A DNA stretch of 64,000 nt from JABCYV01 sp963729325 (lineage in GTDB: Bacteria > Acidobacteriota > Terriglobia > Terriglobales > Acidobacteriaceae), in assembly GCA_963729325.1 (NCBI GenBank), contig CAVSNS010000042.1:10503-74502 (forward strand), written 5' to 3'. Under the pieces are notes generated by a model. The model was not told the origin of the DNA. It made no database searches and saw nothing but the letters and a program-made list of their open reading frames with translations. Below are positions 43,701 to 53,416 of the stretch, one piece after another; the stretch's first letter is position 1, and every line of letters starts with the position of its first letter. Position numbers and translations under genes: made by a program.

Positions 43701-45495
43701 TCACCCCAGATCCCGGTCTTGGCCACCGGCAGTTCGGTAGTGTTCCAGCACGTCTTGCTGCGAGATGACTCCTTCCAACTGACGAAAATCAGCCCGACTC
43801 ACCACAGGCACGAGGGGCCAGCGGTCGACATAGCGCAGGGCTAATTCCAAGGCGAGAATCGGGATGCAGGTAGGGAATCTGACGGATGGGCAGAACCGAA
43901 CTCAGACTAAATGCACCCTTGCCCTCATTGACCATCGTCCTAAGTTCCTGCCGGGTGACGCTGTTCCACCCCGTCGGGCTCATGCGGACCAGCAGAATAT
44001 CCGTAGGGGATTTCTCCGCGAGTTGCAGCACCCGATCGAGTGTTTCCTGCGCATCCAATACCGGACCCTTCGGCGGCTGCATAGCATCCTCCACGCGCAG
44101 GATGTCTTGTTCCCGCTGCTCCTCCATCGACGGTAAATCCAGGCCGTCCTGGCGAGTTAAGACGTCGAAAATCGCAGTAGGTCGCAGGGCGCGGGAAATC
44201 ACGTACGCGAACGTATTGGCGACGATCACCGGAACGATGACTGAGTAATTGCCGCTTACTTCAAGCACCATAAACACTGATGTCATGGGAGCGCGCAGGA
44301 ATCCGGCAAAAAGCACACCCATCCCTACCAATGCATAGGTCCCCGGAGATCCTGCGAGATGCGGAAGAAAGATGTGTTCGACTCCACCGATCGCCGCTCC
44401 CAACATAGCCCCAATGAACAAGGTGGGAGCAAACATCCCTCCCGGAGTGCCACTGACAAATGAAACCGTGGTGGCAACGATCTTCAATCCAGCGAGAATG
44501 GCTAGCATTTGCCAGGTAAATTGTCCGTGCATGGCCTCGTCAATGTACTCGTAACCTGCCCCCATTACTTGCGGTGCGCCCAGAACGCCGATAAAACCGA
44601 TGAGCAAGCCGGCCAGAGCGGACTGGAAATACTGGGTCCAGCGCGGCCACGCCCTCAGCCGCGGACGTAGCGTGCAAATACTGGCAGAAAATGCTACGGA
44701 AGCCAGTCCGCCTACAATTCCCAGAACTGCGTACGCGACCAACTCTTCGGGGCGTTCCACCTGCATGGTGGGAATACGAAAGAGCGGTTCTGCTCCAAGA
44801 AACCAGCGCATCACAACAACGCTTGCGACCGCCGACAGCACGACCGAACCAAGAATGCCCGCCGTCCAGCGCCCGATAACCTCCTCGATCACGAAGAGCA
44901 CCGCGGAAATAGGCGCGTTAAAAGCCGCCGCTAAGCCAGCGGCAGCTCCCACTGGAGCAATCAGGCGCATGCGGTCGCGTGATAGGCGCATACGCCGTCC
45001 CAACGCGGAAGCCAGACTCGCGCCAATCTGCAAAGACGGATCTTCGGAACCCAGAGAGTGGCCGGAACCGATCGCCAACGCAGCAGTGACGAACTTGCCG
45101 ACAGCAGTGCGCAGAGGGATATAACCGTTGTAGATATACAGCGCCGCCTTGGTTTGATTGACGCCGCTGCCTCTGGTCCCCGGGAAAACATGAATCACCA
45201 GTACAGCAATGACGAGCCCAGCCAAGCTGGGTGCAAGCAGGAGGCGAAGCGGCAAGGATGTGGCGCCTGATCCCAGCAAATAAATGCGGCACCAATCAAT
45301 GGCAAAACGAAAGCAGACCACAGCGAGTCCGGAAAAAATCCCGATGAACACAGACAAGATCAGAAAGAAGCGTTCTTCGTGAAATACGGATCGAAACAGG
45401 GCGCGAGGGGATGGCCCAGTCGTGGAGATTGCAGACGCGCGCGGGCCGTTCTCCAACAATGTCCCCGCGGCTTGCGAGTCAGACCGGTTGTCCAC
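43701..45495 (-). CDS. ClC-family chloride channel/antiporter with C-terminal CBS domains, frameshift near 43855
   Basis: The uninterrupted frame (45495-43789) covers the membrane part with selectivity-filter motifs: GTRGSGVNQTK (motif 1, Pro replaced by Asn), GSGHSLGSEDPSLQ (motif 2, gating-type Glu kept) and GTPGGMFAPTLFIGAMLGAA (motif 3). CBS sequence begins at REQDILRVEDAMQPP. After LHPDSRL the frame ends in a non-family tail; a one-base shift restores ELALRYVDRWPLVPVVSRAD, FRQLEGVISQQDVLEHYRTA and a stop at 43701-43703, completing the second CBS motif. Total about 597 residues. Channel versus H+/Cl- exchange cannot be decided. Confidence 0.92.
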
Positions 45496-45621
45496 GGTTT
45501 GACTAACTCCCTTCGTGCAGGTTTGAGATGAGAAGCAGTGCGAGATCTGTCCCCGTCGGCGGGCCGCATTCAGTCTTCGTTTGCCGTTCGATGGTGAATA
45601 CCAAGTCCATCGCCTGCTCGA

Positions 45622-46683
45622 CTAAGTTCGGATTCTGCCGAATGCCCTTTCCGTTATCTTCGGTTTCATTTCGTTCCAACGAGTGAGGAGATCGGGCTGC
45701 TGATTTGTATCTGCAGTAGCCCCCTTAGATCCGTCCCCAGGAGCGCACGACTTGAGCCGCTTGCCCGCTGTGTTGAATGCATCGATCACAATTCGACCAC
45801 GCTCCGTGGCTGATATCTGCCGCCGGAACGGATCCATTTGCAGCACCAGGGTAGTAGTTTTGAGCAGGTCAGCGCTTTGCGCATCGTTAGGATCAGCGGA
45901 GACTGCAGACTCCAGATAAGTCTTCGCTAACTTGTACCTGCCAAGCTCAAATGCCGCGCGTCCGGCCGCGGCCATCACGGCCGCGTTCTTTGGATTGAGC
46001 TTGAGACTCCGGTGGTACTCCGCGAGCGCGCGGTCATAGTCCTCGGCCTGCGCAAACAGATCGCCCACCCTTGCCAGCAGCGCCGGCTCGTCGGGCAGAT
46101 CGGCTGCTAGCGCGATTAACTCAGCCTGTGCTTGGGGTCTGGCATTCTCCTTCAGCAGGAATTCAATCAACTCGAAGCGGGCGTTGCGCCGTTTGACGTC
46201 CGGGTCATCGTTCCAGATGGCGTAGATCGCATTGTGGTAGTAGCGTAGGGCGTTGTCTCTGTCGCCGTTACGGGCAAGGATACGGGCCAACTCGAGATTC
46301 ACCGTCCCATTTTCTGGTTGCCGCTCCCAGAGGCTGAGCAAATAAGAATAAGCTTCATTGGTTCGTTGGAGTCCGAGCAGCGCTTCGGCGAGATTGAGCT
46401 GGTAGGAGTAATTATCGCGTGAGTAAAGCAGTGCATTGCGAAACTCTGCGACCGCTGCTTCAAAGCGCCGCGCTTTCAAGTCTGCAGTCCCGCGCGCAAA
46501 CCACCTGTTTCCAAGGAATTGCTGCTGCGCATAGTAAATGCGGGACAAGCCTGTTACTGCCAGGAAAGACAACACTGCTGTCAGCGACAGTAAAGCCAGG
46601 ATGACCGGCTCATGCGCGAAGTACGACGGAGGACCTTGAGCCTGGTTGCGGGCCGCGACAGTCTCTCCTTGTGCTTCGAGCAT
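45622..46683 (-). CDS. Membrane-anchored tetratricopeptide-repeat protein
   Basis: 353 residues. One N-terminal TM (EPVILALLSLTAVLSFLAVTG, about 25-45) followed by TPR helices: GTADLKARRFEAAVAEFRNA, YQLNLAEALLGLQRTNEAYS, VNLELARILARNGDRDNALR, ARVGDLFAQAEDYDRALAEY and AAGRAAFELGRYKLAKTYLE. TPRs mediate protein-protein contacts. The last ~90 residues have no recognised domain. The gene stands alone 126 bp beyond the ClC gene on the same strand; role unknown. Confidence 0.85.
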   Translation of the reverse strand: MLEAQGETVAARNQAQGPPSYFAHEPVILALLSLTAVLSFLAVTGLSRIYYAQQQFLGNRWFARGTADLKARRFEAAVAEFRNALLYSRDNYSYQLNLAEALLGLQRTNEAYSYLLSLWERQPENGTVNLELARILARNGDRDNALRYYHNAIYAIWNDDPDVKRRNARFELIEFLLKENARPQAQAELIALAADLPDEPALLARVGDLFAQAEDYDRALAEYHRSLKLNPKNAAVMAAAGRAAFELGRYKLAKTYLESAVSADPNDAQSADLLKTTTLVLQMDPFRRQISATERGRIVIDAFNTAGKRLKSCAPGDGSKGATADTNQQPDLLTRWNEMKPKITERAFGRIRT

Positions 46684-46895
46684 GACGAACTAGGGCAAAA
46701 CTTGAACAGCTCGGCAGTCAGCGCGGGCCGTTTTTATTTAGCATATCCTCTTTGGTCCCGGAGTACGAAGTGGGTCGCCTGGCTTGCAGCTTCTCACTCC
46801 GGCCATGAGTGTGCGCGGAATAAATCTGAGCCGGCGGAATTCATCGATATTTCACACAGAATCAACAATCCAGAAACCTTGACCGCGTACACTCT

Positions 46896-47102
46896 GTGCG
46901 AGAGAGGACGCTGGTGTTTGATCCAACCGAAGAACAGCCGCGAGGTTTTTCTGGCCGCCCTTTGGCCGCTCTTCTGTTTGCGATAGGAACCGGCTGCTCG
47001 GCATATTACGTGGGCTCATGGATGCGCAGTGATCTAGCTGGTTGTCTCTTTCTTGCGATCATCATGTTGGTCCCAGCCCACCTTTGGAACCGGCGCGTCT
47101 GA
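46896..47102 (+). CDS. Small hypothetical membrane protein
   Basis: 68 residues from GTG. A polar N-terminus (RERTLVFDPTEEQPRGF) precedes two hydrophobic stretches (PLAALLFAIGTGCSAYYVG and LAGCLFLAIIMLVPAHLW). No family recognised and no strong ribosome-binding site, so it may be spurious; the amphipathic pattern supports a real small membrane protein. Confidence 0.35.
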   Translation: MRERTLVFDPTEEQPRGFSGRPLAALLFAIGTGCSAYYVGSWMRSDLAGCLFLAIIMLVPAHLWNRRV

Positions 47103-47261
47103 GATCTTGCGGTTATACGCTTTCAGCGTTCCTAAGGACTTCAATGTAGGAGCTAAACCGTTTGCCTACAGCGGTAAACTCAAAAGTACAATTCTTTTCG
47201 AAAGGCTCTTGCCATTCTTGCGTCCATGCGTGACACTATTCCTCGCAGAGGTGGTACCCCC

Positions 47262-47438
47262 ATGAGCCTTCGCCTGATTTTCTGGACTCTGTGTATGGCC
47301 TATGCCTGCTTTTTGTTGGCGGGCACTAAAGGTTCTTTCTCACCCGGCATCGCGGTCACTGCGGCAATTCTTGGAGCGATGATGGGATTTGCCCTAGGGG
47401 TCGTCTTCGCAAACAGGGCGCACCGCCGACACAACTGA
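47262..47438 (+). CDS. Small hypothetical membrane protein
   Basis: 58 residues from the ATG at 47262, with GAGGTGG eight bases upstream. Two membrane segments (LIFWTLCMAYACFLLAGT and AVTAAILGAMMGFALGVVFA) and a basic tail (NRAHRRHN). No recognised family. The good ribosome-binding site makes it more credible than its upstream neighbour. Confidence 0.45.
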   Translation: MSLRLIFWTLCMAYACFLLAGTKGSFSPGIAVTAAILGAMMGFALGVVFANRAHRRHN

Positions 47439-47517
47439 GGCTGACGCCGCATTCTTACTCAAGCTTCAGGACCATCATCTCTACACAAACTGCAGAACCC
47501 ATCATCGGAGGGCGAGC

Positions 47518-47715
47518 ATGAAAGATAAGATAGACAAAGATGACAACGTAATCGTGAAAGACGCCCTGGTATCACTTTCTTTTCATCCCCGTGAGCTGAA
47601 ATCCGCATCCATCCGGCAAGAGCGCCAATCAGAACAATCGCGACTGGAAAAACTAAAAGTTCGTCTTCGGGAGAGGATGCAAGCCGAAGGACGAAGCGCG
47701 CCCGAAGCCGCCTAA
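47518..47715 (+). CDS. Small hypothetical soluble protein
   Basis: 65 charged residues (MKDKIDKDDNVIVKDALVSL to QSRLEKLKVRLRERMQAEGR), likely helical in the second half. The ATG follows GGAGGGCG. A perfect 12-bp hairpin begins 20 bp after the stop. No family recognised. Confidence 0.5.
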   Translation: MKDKIDKDDNVIVKDALVSLSFHPRELKSASIRQERQSEQSRLEKLKVRLRERMQAEGRSAPEAA

Positions 47716-47735
47716 CGCTGCCTAACCAGTTCTGA

Positions 47736-47765
47736 GCGCCTCCCAAAATTACATTTGGGAGGCGC
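47736..47765. terminator. Perfect 12-bp hairpin between the small ORF and blaI
   Basis: GCGCCTCCCAAA (47736-47747) pairs perfectly with TTTGGGAGGCGC (47754-47765) across the loop ATTACA. No T-run follows on either strand, so it may be a transcript end protected by the hairpin or a processing site rather than a classic intrinsic terminator. Confidence 0.6.
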
Positions 47766-47856
47766 CTAATCCTCCAACAGGTCCTCGCCCACCGACAACT
47801 TCCGGACATGCCCCTGCGAACGGCTCAGTATGGGGCAACCAATGGCCCCTCGCCAG

Positions 47857-47874
47857 CAACTAAATATTTAGTTG
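47857..47874. promoter_or_regulatory. BlaI/MecI-type operator in front of blaI
   Basis: CAACTAAATATTTAGTTG is a perfect 18-bp palindrome with the ACTA...TAGT core expected for BlaI/MecI repressors. It overlaps the -35 box of the promoter at 47872. The same heptamer pair CAACTAA/TTAGTTG recurs before htrA at 49730-49748, with one more central base. Confidence 0.8.
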
Positions 47875-47900
47875 ACATTCAACGCTTCATTCCGTCTAAC
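47872..47900 (+). promoter_or_regulatory. Sigma-70-type promoter of blaI
   Basis: TTGACA (47872-47877, perfect -35) and TCTAAC (47895-47900, -10) with a 17-bp spacer. The operator overlaps the -35, so repressor binding would block polymerase. The blaI GTG lies 18 bp past the -10 with GAGG in between, leaving a very short leader. Confidence 0.7.
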
Positions 47901-47917
47901 AAAAGTGAGGAAACAGC

Positions 47918-48302
47918 GTGCCGCGCAGGAAGTCTGAAACGCTCACGGAGGCTGAGTTACGGCTCATGGATGTGCTTTGGCAAAAGGGCGCCGCTAGTGT
48001 CCAGCAAGTCCTCGATGCGCTTACCCAGAAGCCGCCACTGGCCTACAACTCGGTGTTGACGACAATTCGCATCCTTGAAAACAAGGGTTATGTCGAGCAC
48101 GTCAAAGAAGGCCGGGCTCACATTTACCGGCCGATGGTGGAACGTGAACAGGCGACGCGCTCCGAAATTCGTCACCTGGTGAATCGATTTTTTGGTAATT
48201 CTCACGAATTGCTGGTCTTGAATATCCTTGAAGATCGGGGTCTGGAGGCCAAAGAACTGAAGCGTCTCCGCGCAACTTTTGCAAGCGAAAGAAGAGAAAT
48301 GA
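47918..48302 (+). CDS. blaI: BlaI/MecI-family transcriptional repressor
   Basis: Winged-helix repressor. LTEAELRLMDVLWQKGAASV, then AYNSVLTTIRILENKGYVEH and EGRAHIYRPMVEREQATRSE form the DNA-binding part; the C-terminal dimerisation helices follow (VLNILEDRGLEAKELKRL). As written the frame reads through into the next gene. Removing one T from the T4 run at 48277-48280 makes it end as LQAKEEK at TGA 48300-48302, overlapping the blaR1 ATG (ATGA), the usual arrangement. I therefore regard the fusion as a sequence error. Proteolysis of the repressor by BlaR1 would derepress its targets. Confidence 0.9.
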
Positions 48303-49713
48303 CGGCAACCGCGCTTAACCTGCAATCGCTGGCTCAGCTCTCCTCGGAGCGAATCCTGAACTCCACGGTTGAAGGGATAGGGATCGCACTGCTTGCGTGG
48401 GTCCTGCTGCGCGCACTCGGCCGGCAAAACTCCGGTACCCGCTTTGCGGTGTGGTTCGCAGCGCTATTGGGGATAGCGGCCCTTCCATTTTTCTACGCAT
48501 GGAATGTCGAGCGGGGCCGGACTGACAAAGCCGTCGGAAATCATAATTCCCAGTTCCTGGGCGCTTTACATATTTGCCGCGTGGTTGCTGATTGCGTCAG
48601 TAGGTCTCATCAGAGTTGGCATTGGCTTCTGGCGCTTGCGCTAGCTGCGCAAAAGCTGCGTGCCAATCGATGTAGCAGCCCTCGATCCTGTCCTGTGGAA
48701 GACATTGGAGGAATTCGATTCGCTAAGAGCGGTCAAAGTTTGTGTGTCGGACCAGGTGAGAGTCCCGACTGCGATCGGCTTTGTGCGGCCGCTAGTTGTC
48801 ATCCCGTCGTGGGCGATGCGGGACCTTTCCGTCGCGGAATTGAACGCGATCCTGCTGCATGAATTGGCGCATCTACGGCGCTGGGACGATTGGACAAACT
48901 TCGTCCAGAAGATTCTTGCCGCAGTCTTTTTCTTTCATCCTGCAGTGTGGTGGATTGAGAAGAAGCTGGCGCTGGAACGCGAGATGGCGTGCGATGACCT
49001 GGTGCTGGCGAAGACTGCAAGTCCTCGAGCGTATGCGGAGTGTCTGGTTTCGCTGGCCGAGAAGAGCTTGCTGCGGCGAGGACTCTCATTGGCTCAAGCG
49101 GCCGTTGACCGCATGCGACACATCTCTCTTCGAGTATCACAAATTTTGGATGTAAGCCGCCCCAGCGCCACACAGGTGTGGAAACCAGCTCCGGTCTTGT
49201 TGGCGGCAGCCTCCGTCGTCTGCCTAATGGCGTTGTCTTATACGCCGAGGCTGGTGTCGTTCGAGAACGATGCAGTGATGTCATCTCCGTTGGCGGCCAA
49301 CTCGGTCGGACCCAGCAGGCTTGACGTAAGTCATGTAGCCGACCAAGGTCTTCACATCATCCAGGCGAAACTTGAGCTCAGACCGGAAGCATCCGTTCCC
49401 GTGGGCGCAAGATCTGTTGTTTCAGGATCTGTTGCCCGGAGATCTCTGGTCCCAAGAATGAACAAGCCCGCTGTTATCGCGGCCCAGGCCGGGCCGCCAC
49501 CAGCGGAGGATCCGATGCCGGTCCGCAGCGCGAGTGCGGCGCGGAGCCGTCACTCCGCAGATTCTGGTTGTCGTGATGCGAACCGAGTTTGTGCAAACTC
49601 GACAATCCGAGACGTCGGGTGCGGTGGTTTGGAATCTGTGTGTGTGGCGAGTAACTGTAATCGGTCCGGTACAGAATCGGACAGGGCAGGAAACTATCGC
49701 CAAGTCGATTTAG
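48299..49713 (+). pseudogene. blaR1: BlaR1/MecR1-type M56 metallopeptidase sensor, broken by frameshifts and a TAG
   Basis: Membrane zinc protease that senses a signal and triggers BlaI cleavage. TM helices: GIGIALLAWVLLRALG and WFAALLGIAALPFF, then after a shift near 48515 IIIPSSWALYIFAAWLLIAS. An in-frame TAG at 48642-48644 interrupts WRLR-LRKSCVPID. The catalytic part follows: LNAILLHELAHLRRWDDWTN with HExxH, and ALEREMACDDLVL with the third ligand. Another shift near 49530 leads to PQILVVVMRTEFVQTRQSE and a stop at 49711. No beta-lactam-binding domain is present, only a ~150-residue tail, so the signal is unlikely to be a penicillin. Confidence 0.8.
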
Positions 49714-49729
49714 TTTTTTTTGCTATCAA

Positions 49730-49748
49730 CAACTAATATAATTAGTTG
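49730..49748. promoter_or_regulatory. BlaI-type operator over the -10 box of htrA
   Basis: CAACTAATATAATTAGTTG has the same heptamers CAACTAA and TTAGTTG as the blaI operator, around a five-base centre. It contains a perfect TATAAT (49737-49742), so repressor and polymerase should compete. htrA begins 29 bp downstream. Confidence 0.75.
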
Positions 49749-49777
49749 ATTCAATAAACATGGAGAGAGGAAACAAA

Positions 49778-51349
49778 ATGAAAAACTGGATACAAAACTG
49801 GAAAACAACATTAGGCCGATGTCTGGTCGTGCCGATTCTGGCGGTTGCAATGGTCGGTTCGGTCGTGACCTACGATCTCGTGAAGGCGATGCCAGCGAAG
49901 GCTGCGATGGCTTCGCCCACGCAGACACCGCTCGATAACAACAGTGTGGGGGCGCTTCTTTCGCTCGACCAGGCGATGGAAACGCTGGCCGCGCGCGTAA
50001 CCCCCGCAATCGTGAACGTCACCGTGACGTCACGTGCCAAAGCCAACATAGCCGGAGGAGACGCTGATGACATGCAGCAATTCTTTGACCGGCAATTTGG
50101 CCAGCAATTCGGTCCTTTTGGCCACTCCTTCGGACAGATGCAACCGCGGCAGCCGCGTGTGGAACACGGACTGGGCAGCGGAGTGATCATCTCGCCCGAC
50201 GGCTACATCGTGACTAACAACCACGTGGTCGATGGCGCAACGGATGTTCGCGTCACCATGAGCGATCGCAGAATTCTGCCGGCCAAGGTCGTGGGCACGG
50301 ATTCGCTGACCGATCTTGCTGTCATCAAAGTAGATGCCCACAATCTGCCCAACGCGCCCTGGGGTGACTCGACGAAACTGCACCCGGGACAGACTGTTCT
50401 GGCATTCGGCAACCCGTTCGGCTTCCGCTTCACAGTGACACGCGGCATCGTCAGCGCGCTGAACCGTCCCAATCCAGCCTCGGACGATGCCCGCAAGCCG
50501 GGCGAGTTCATTCAGACGGATGCTGCAATCAATCCCGGCAACTCAGGCGGTCCGCTGGTGAACGCGCGCGGTGAAGTGGTTGGGATCAATACATTTCTGA
50601 TCTCGCCTTCGGGATCGTTTTCGGGCATGGGATTTGCCATTCCCACGCAGATCGTGCGGCCTACGGTGGAAAAGCTCATCCAGTTCGGAAAGGTGACACA
50701 TGGCTACATGGGAATCGGAATATCCGATGTAACTCCGGACAATTCGAAGTTCTTCCACATGACCAGCGCTGTCGGCGCGGTGGTGACCCAAGTCGAGGCT
50801 GACTCGCCAGGAGCCAAGGCGGGTTTGAAGGTCGGTGATGTTATCACCCAGGTCGATGGACACGAAGTCAGCGACGCGGGTGAACTCCAGGTGGAAGTTG
50901 GAGAGAAGAACCCGGGCACGACCGTCCATCTTCAGGTGATGCGCGATGGCAAAAGCGTTGCCGTGCCAGTCACTCTGGAAGCCATGGGAAGCCGTGACCG
51001 GTCAGGCAAAGAAAGCGCGGACGCTGGGCAGGGCAAGCCGCGTTGGGGAATCGGCTTGGCTGATCTCAGTCCGGAAATGCGCCAGCAATTGCGAGCACCG
51101 AGCGATCTGCGTGGAGCGGTGATTCAGCGCGTGCTGCCGGGCAGCCCTGCTGACAACGCAGGATTGCAATCCGGCGACGTGATCGTGGAAGTCGATCGCA
51201 AGCCGGTGCAGAACTCGGCCGACGTTCAAAAAGCGCTGAGCAGCATTCCGAAAGGAGAGGACGCGCTGGTGCTAGTCTGGTCGAACGGTGGCAGCACCTT
51301 CCGCGTGCTGCACTCTGCGCAGGAAAACGGCGAGGATAGTGGTCTGTAA
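49778..51349 (+). CDS. HtrA/DegP-family periplasmic serine protease with two PDZ domains
   Basis: 523 residues from the ATG at 49778, placed after GAGAGAGGAAACAAA (an in-frame ATG at 49760 is less likely). N-terminal membrane anchor or signal (LVVPILAVAMVGSVVTYDLV). The trypsin-like domain has the triad H149 (VTNNHVVDGA), D179 (LTDLAVIKV) and S256 (NPGNSGGPL). Two PDZ domains follow (GYMGIGISDVTPDNSKFF, GAKAGLKVGDVITQVDGHEV; then RGAVIQRVLPGSPADNAGLQ, SGDVIVEVDRKPVQ). DegP-type proteins degrade or refold misfolded envelope proteins. The operator in its promoter places it under BlaI-like control. Confidence 0.96.
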   Translation: MKNWIQNWKTTLGRCLVVPILAVAMVGSVVTYDLVKAMPAKAAMASPTQTPLDNNSVGALLSLDQAMETLAARVTPAIVNVTVTSRAKANIAGGDADDMQQFFDRQFGQQFGPFGHSFGQMQPRQPRVEHGLGSGVIISPDGYIVTNNHVVDGATDVRVTMSDRRILPAKVVGTDSLTDLAVIKVDAHNLPNAPWGDSTKLHPGQTVLAFGNPFGFRFTVTRGIVSALNRPNPASDDARKPGEFIQTDAAINPGNSGGPLVNARGEVVGINTFLISPSGSFSGMGFAIPTQIVRPTVEKLIQFGKVTHGYMGIGISDVTPDNSKFFHMTSAVGAVVTQVEADSPGAKAGLKVGDVITQVDGHEVSDAGELQVEVGEKNPGTTVHLQVMRDGKSVAVPVTLEAMGSRDRSGKESADAGQGKPRWGIGLADLSPEMRQQLRAPSDLRGAVIQRVLPGSPADNAGLQSGDVIVEVDRKPVQNSADVQKALSSIPKGEDALVLVWSNGGSTFRVLHSAQENGEDSGL

Positions 51350-51366
51350 TTAGTGGCAACCTAAAG

Positions 51367-51395
51367 GGGGCGGGCATTCGCAAGGCGCCCGTCCC
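51367..51395 (+). terminator. GC-rich hairpin after htrA
   Basis: GGGGCGGGC (51367-51375) pairs with GCCCGTCCC (51387-51395, one G-T pair). Followed by TTCACTTCTTT, a weak T tract. It lies 18 bp past the htrA stop and between convergent htrA and glmS. Confidence 0.6.
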
Positions 51396-51448
51396 TTCAC
51401 TTCTTTAGCCAAGCCCCGCCCGAGAAAGTGGCTCTTCTCTACAGCGCG

Positions 51449-53323
51449 CTATTCTACGGTCACCGACTTGGCCAGATTCCTGGGTTGGTCCACATCGCAC
51501 CCCCGCCGCACCGCAATGTGGTAGGCCAATAACTGCAGCGGCACTATTTCGAGGATCGGGGACAACTCCTCCGGCGCGGCTGGGACGTAGAGCACGTGAT
51601 CGGCAGCTTCTTTGATATCCTCATCGCCTTCGGTGGCCAACGCGATCACCTGTCCGGAGCGGGCTTTCACTTCCTTCAAGTTCGAGATGGTCTTTTCGTA
51701 ACGCACCATCGACAGCTCATTCTTGGGGTCACGAGTCGCGATAATGACGACCGGGAGGTTCTCGTCGATCAGTGCGTTGGGGCCATGCTTCATCTCGCCC
51801 GCAGGATATCCCTCCGCATGGATGTAGGAAATCTCCTTCAGTTTTAGCGCGCCTTCGAGCGCAATAGGGTAATGGATACCACGTCCTAGAAAAAGGAAAT
51901 CCTGCGCGCGCACGTATTCTTTGGCCAAATCTTCGCATTCTTGTTCACGGGTGAGGAGGTGCTCGAGTTTGCCCGGTAGGCGCGTCAGTTCCTGCATAGC
52001 TTCCGTAGCTTGTTCTTTGCTCGTGGTACCGCGCACTTGCGCCATGTACAGCGCGAACAGATAGAGGGCAGTGAGTTGGGCGGTAAAAGCCTTGGTGGAA
52101 GCTACGCCGATTTCCGGACCAGCGTGCGTGTAAATCGTTCCCGCGGCTTCGCGCGTGATCATGGAGCCGACCACATTGCAGATGGCTAGAGTCTTCGATC
52201 CTTTGGATTTGGCCTCGCGCTGGGCCGCGATGGTGTCGGCGGTTTCTCCCGACTGCGAAATCAGCACGGTAATGGTATCCGGTGGAATAATGGGATCGCG
52301 ATAACGCCATTCACTGGCGTAATCGACTTCGACGGGAATTCGCGCCAGGCGTTCGATCATGAATTTGCCAGCCTGGGCCGCATGCCAACTGGTTCCGCAG
52401 GCTGCGATATTGATCTTCCTGGCGGCCTTTAATTCCGCTTCGCTGATCTCCATTTCGTCGAGGAAAACGTGGCCGGTTTCCTGCGAGATGCGTCCCAGAG
52501 TGGTGTCGCGGACGGCGCGCGGCTGCTCGTAAATTTCCTTGAGCATGAAATGCTTGAACCCGCCTTTTTCCGCCATGATGGGGTCCCAGGTGACATGCTG
52601 GACTTGGCGGACGATGGGCTGCCCATTGAAGTCCATGAGCTGTACGCCTTCCGGCGAAATCACGGCCAGATCGCCGTCGGCGAGAAAAAACAGATCGCGG
52701 GTGTGATACAGAATGGCGGGCACGTCAGAAGCTACAAAGTACTCATCTTTGCCCAGCCCGATCACTGCGGGCGGGCCGTTGCGAGCGGCGACGATCTTGT
52801 CCGGCGCATCCACCGCGATCACCGCCAACGCAAACACGCCCGTTAATTGTCCGACGGTCTTGCGGACGGCCTCTTCGAGAGACGGACGATGGCCGTTATC
52901 AGTCTTGAGGTAATACTTCTCCACCAGGTGGGCGATGACTTCGGTATCGGTTTCGGTGGTGAATTTGTGCCCTTCTTCGATCAACTTCTTCTTCAGCGTG
53001 ACGTAGTTTTCGATGATGCCGTTGTGCACCACGACAATACGCCCCGTACAATCTCGATGCGGATGGGCGTTCTCTTCCGTAGGACGGCCGTGCGTGGCCC
53101 AGCGGGTATGACCGATTCCGTAGGTGCCATCCAGGGGCTTGAGACGAATTACTTCTTCCAGGTTACGCAGCTTGCCCTCGGCCCGGCGAATCTGCAGGCC
53201 GTCTCCGTTGCCGCAGACCGCGATGCCAGCGGAGTCATAGCCGCGATACTCCAGCCGCCTCAACCCGTCAATAATGACGGGTACGACGCGCTTCTTGCCA
53301 ACGTATCCCACGATACCGCACAT
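51449..53323 (-). CDS. glmS: Glutamine-fructose-6-phosphate aminotransferase (isomerising)
   Basis: First enzyme of UDP-GlcNAc synthesis: glutamine plus fructose-6-P gives glucosamine-6-P. The mature protein begins at MCGIVGYVG, with Cys2 as the glutaminase nucleophile, which sets the start at 53323 (SD CAGGAG); the upstream extension to 53377 is not coding. The glutaminase domain has IGHTRWATHGRPTEENAHPH. Two SIS domains follow (ACGTSWHAAQAGKFMIERLA, ISQSGETADT, FLGRGIHYPIALEGALKLKE), and the C-terminus is QPRNLAKSVTVE. 624 residues, intact. No glmS ribozyme is expected or visible. Confidence 0.97.
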   Translation of the reverse strand: MCGIVGYVGKKRVVPVIIDGLRRLEYRGYDSAGIAVCGNGDGLQIRRAEGKLRNLEEVIRLKPLDGTYGIGHTRWATHGRPTEENAHPHRDCTGRIVVVHNGIIENYVTLKKKLIEEGHKFTTETDTEVIAHLVEKYYLKTDNGHRPSLEEAVRKTVGQLTGVFALAVIAVDAPDKIVAARNGPPAVIGLGKDEYFVASDVPAILYHTRDLFFLADGDLAVISPEGVQLMDFNGQPIVRQVQHVTWDPIMAEKGGFKHFMLKEIYEQPRAVRDTTLGRISQETGHVFLDEMEISEAELKAARKINIAACGTSWHAAQAGKFMIERLARIPVEVDYASEWRYRDPIIPPDTITVLISQSGETADTIAAQREAKSKGSKTLAICNVVGSMITREAAGTIYTHAGPEIGVASTKAFTAQLTALYLFALYMAQVRGTTSKEQATEAMQELTRLPGKLEHLLTREQECEDLAKEYVRAQDFLFLGRGIHYPIALEGALKLKEISYIHAEGYPAGEMKHGPNALIDENLPVVIIATRDPKNELSMVRYEKTISNLKEVKARSGQVIALATEGDEDIKEAADHVLYVPAAPEELSPILEIVPLQLLAYHIAVRRGCDVDQPRNLAKSVTVE

Positions 53324-53416
53324 GCAATTAACTCCTGGTTTCGGCGGGGAAGACCGCAATCTAAAATCGGACGCCATCTGCAGAGCAGCGGCCCTACTCG
53401 CTCGGCGGTGGATCGG

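Noticed and set aside
47918..48862. A natural BlaI-BlaR1 fusion protein (one 314-residue frame)
   Set aside because: The fused frame loses BlaR1 character after ~48515. Deleting one T from the T4 run at 48277-48280 restores the usual separate stop and the ATGA overlap, so the fusion is most likely an artefact.
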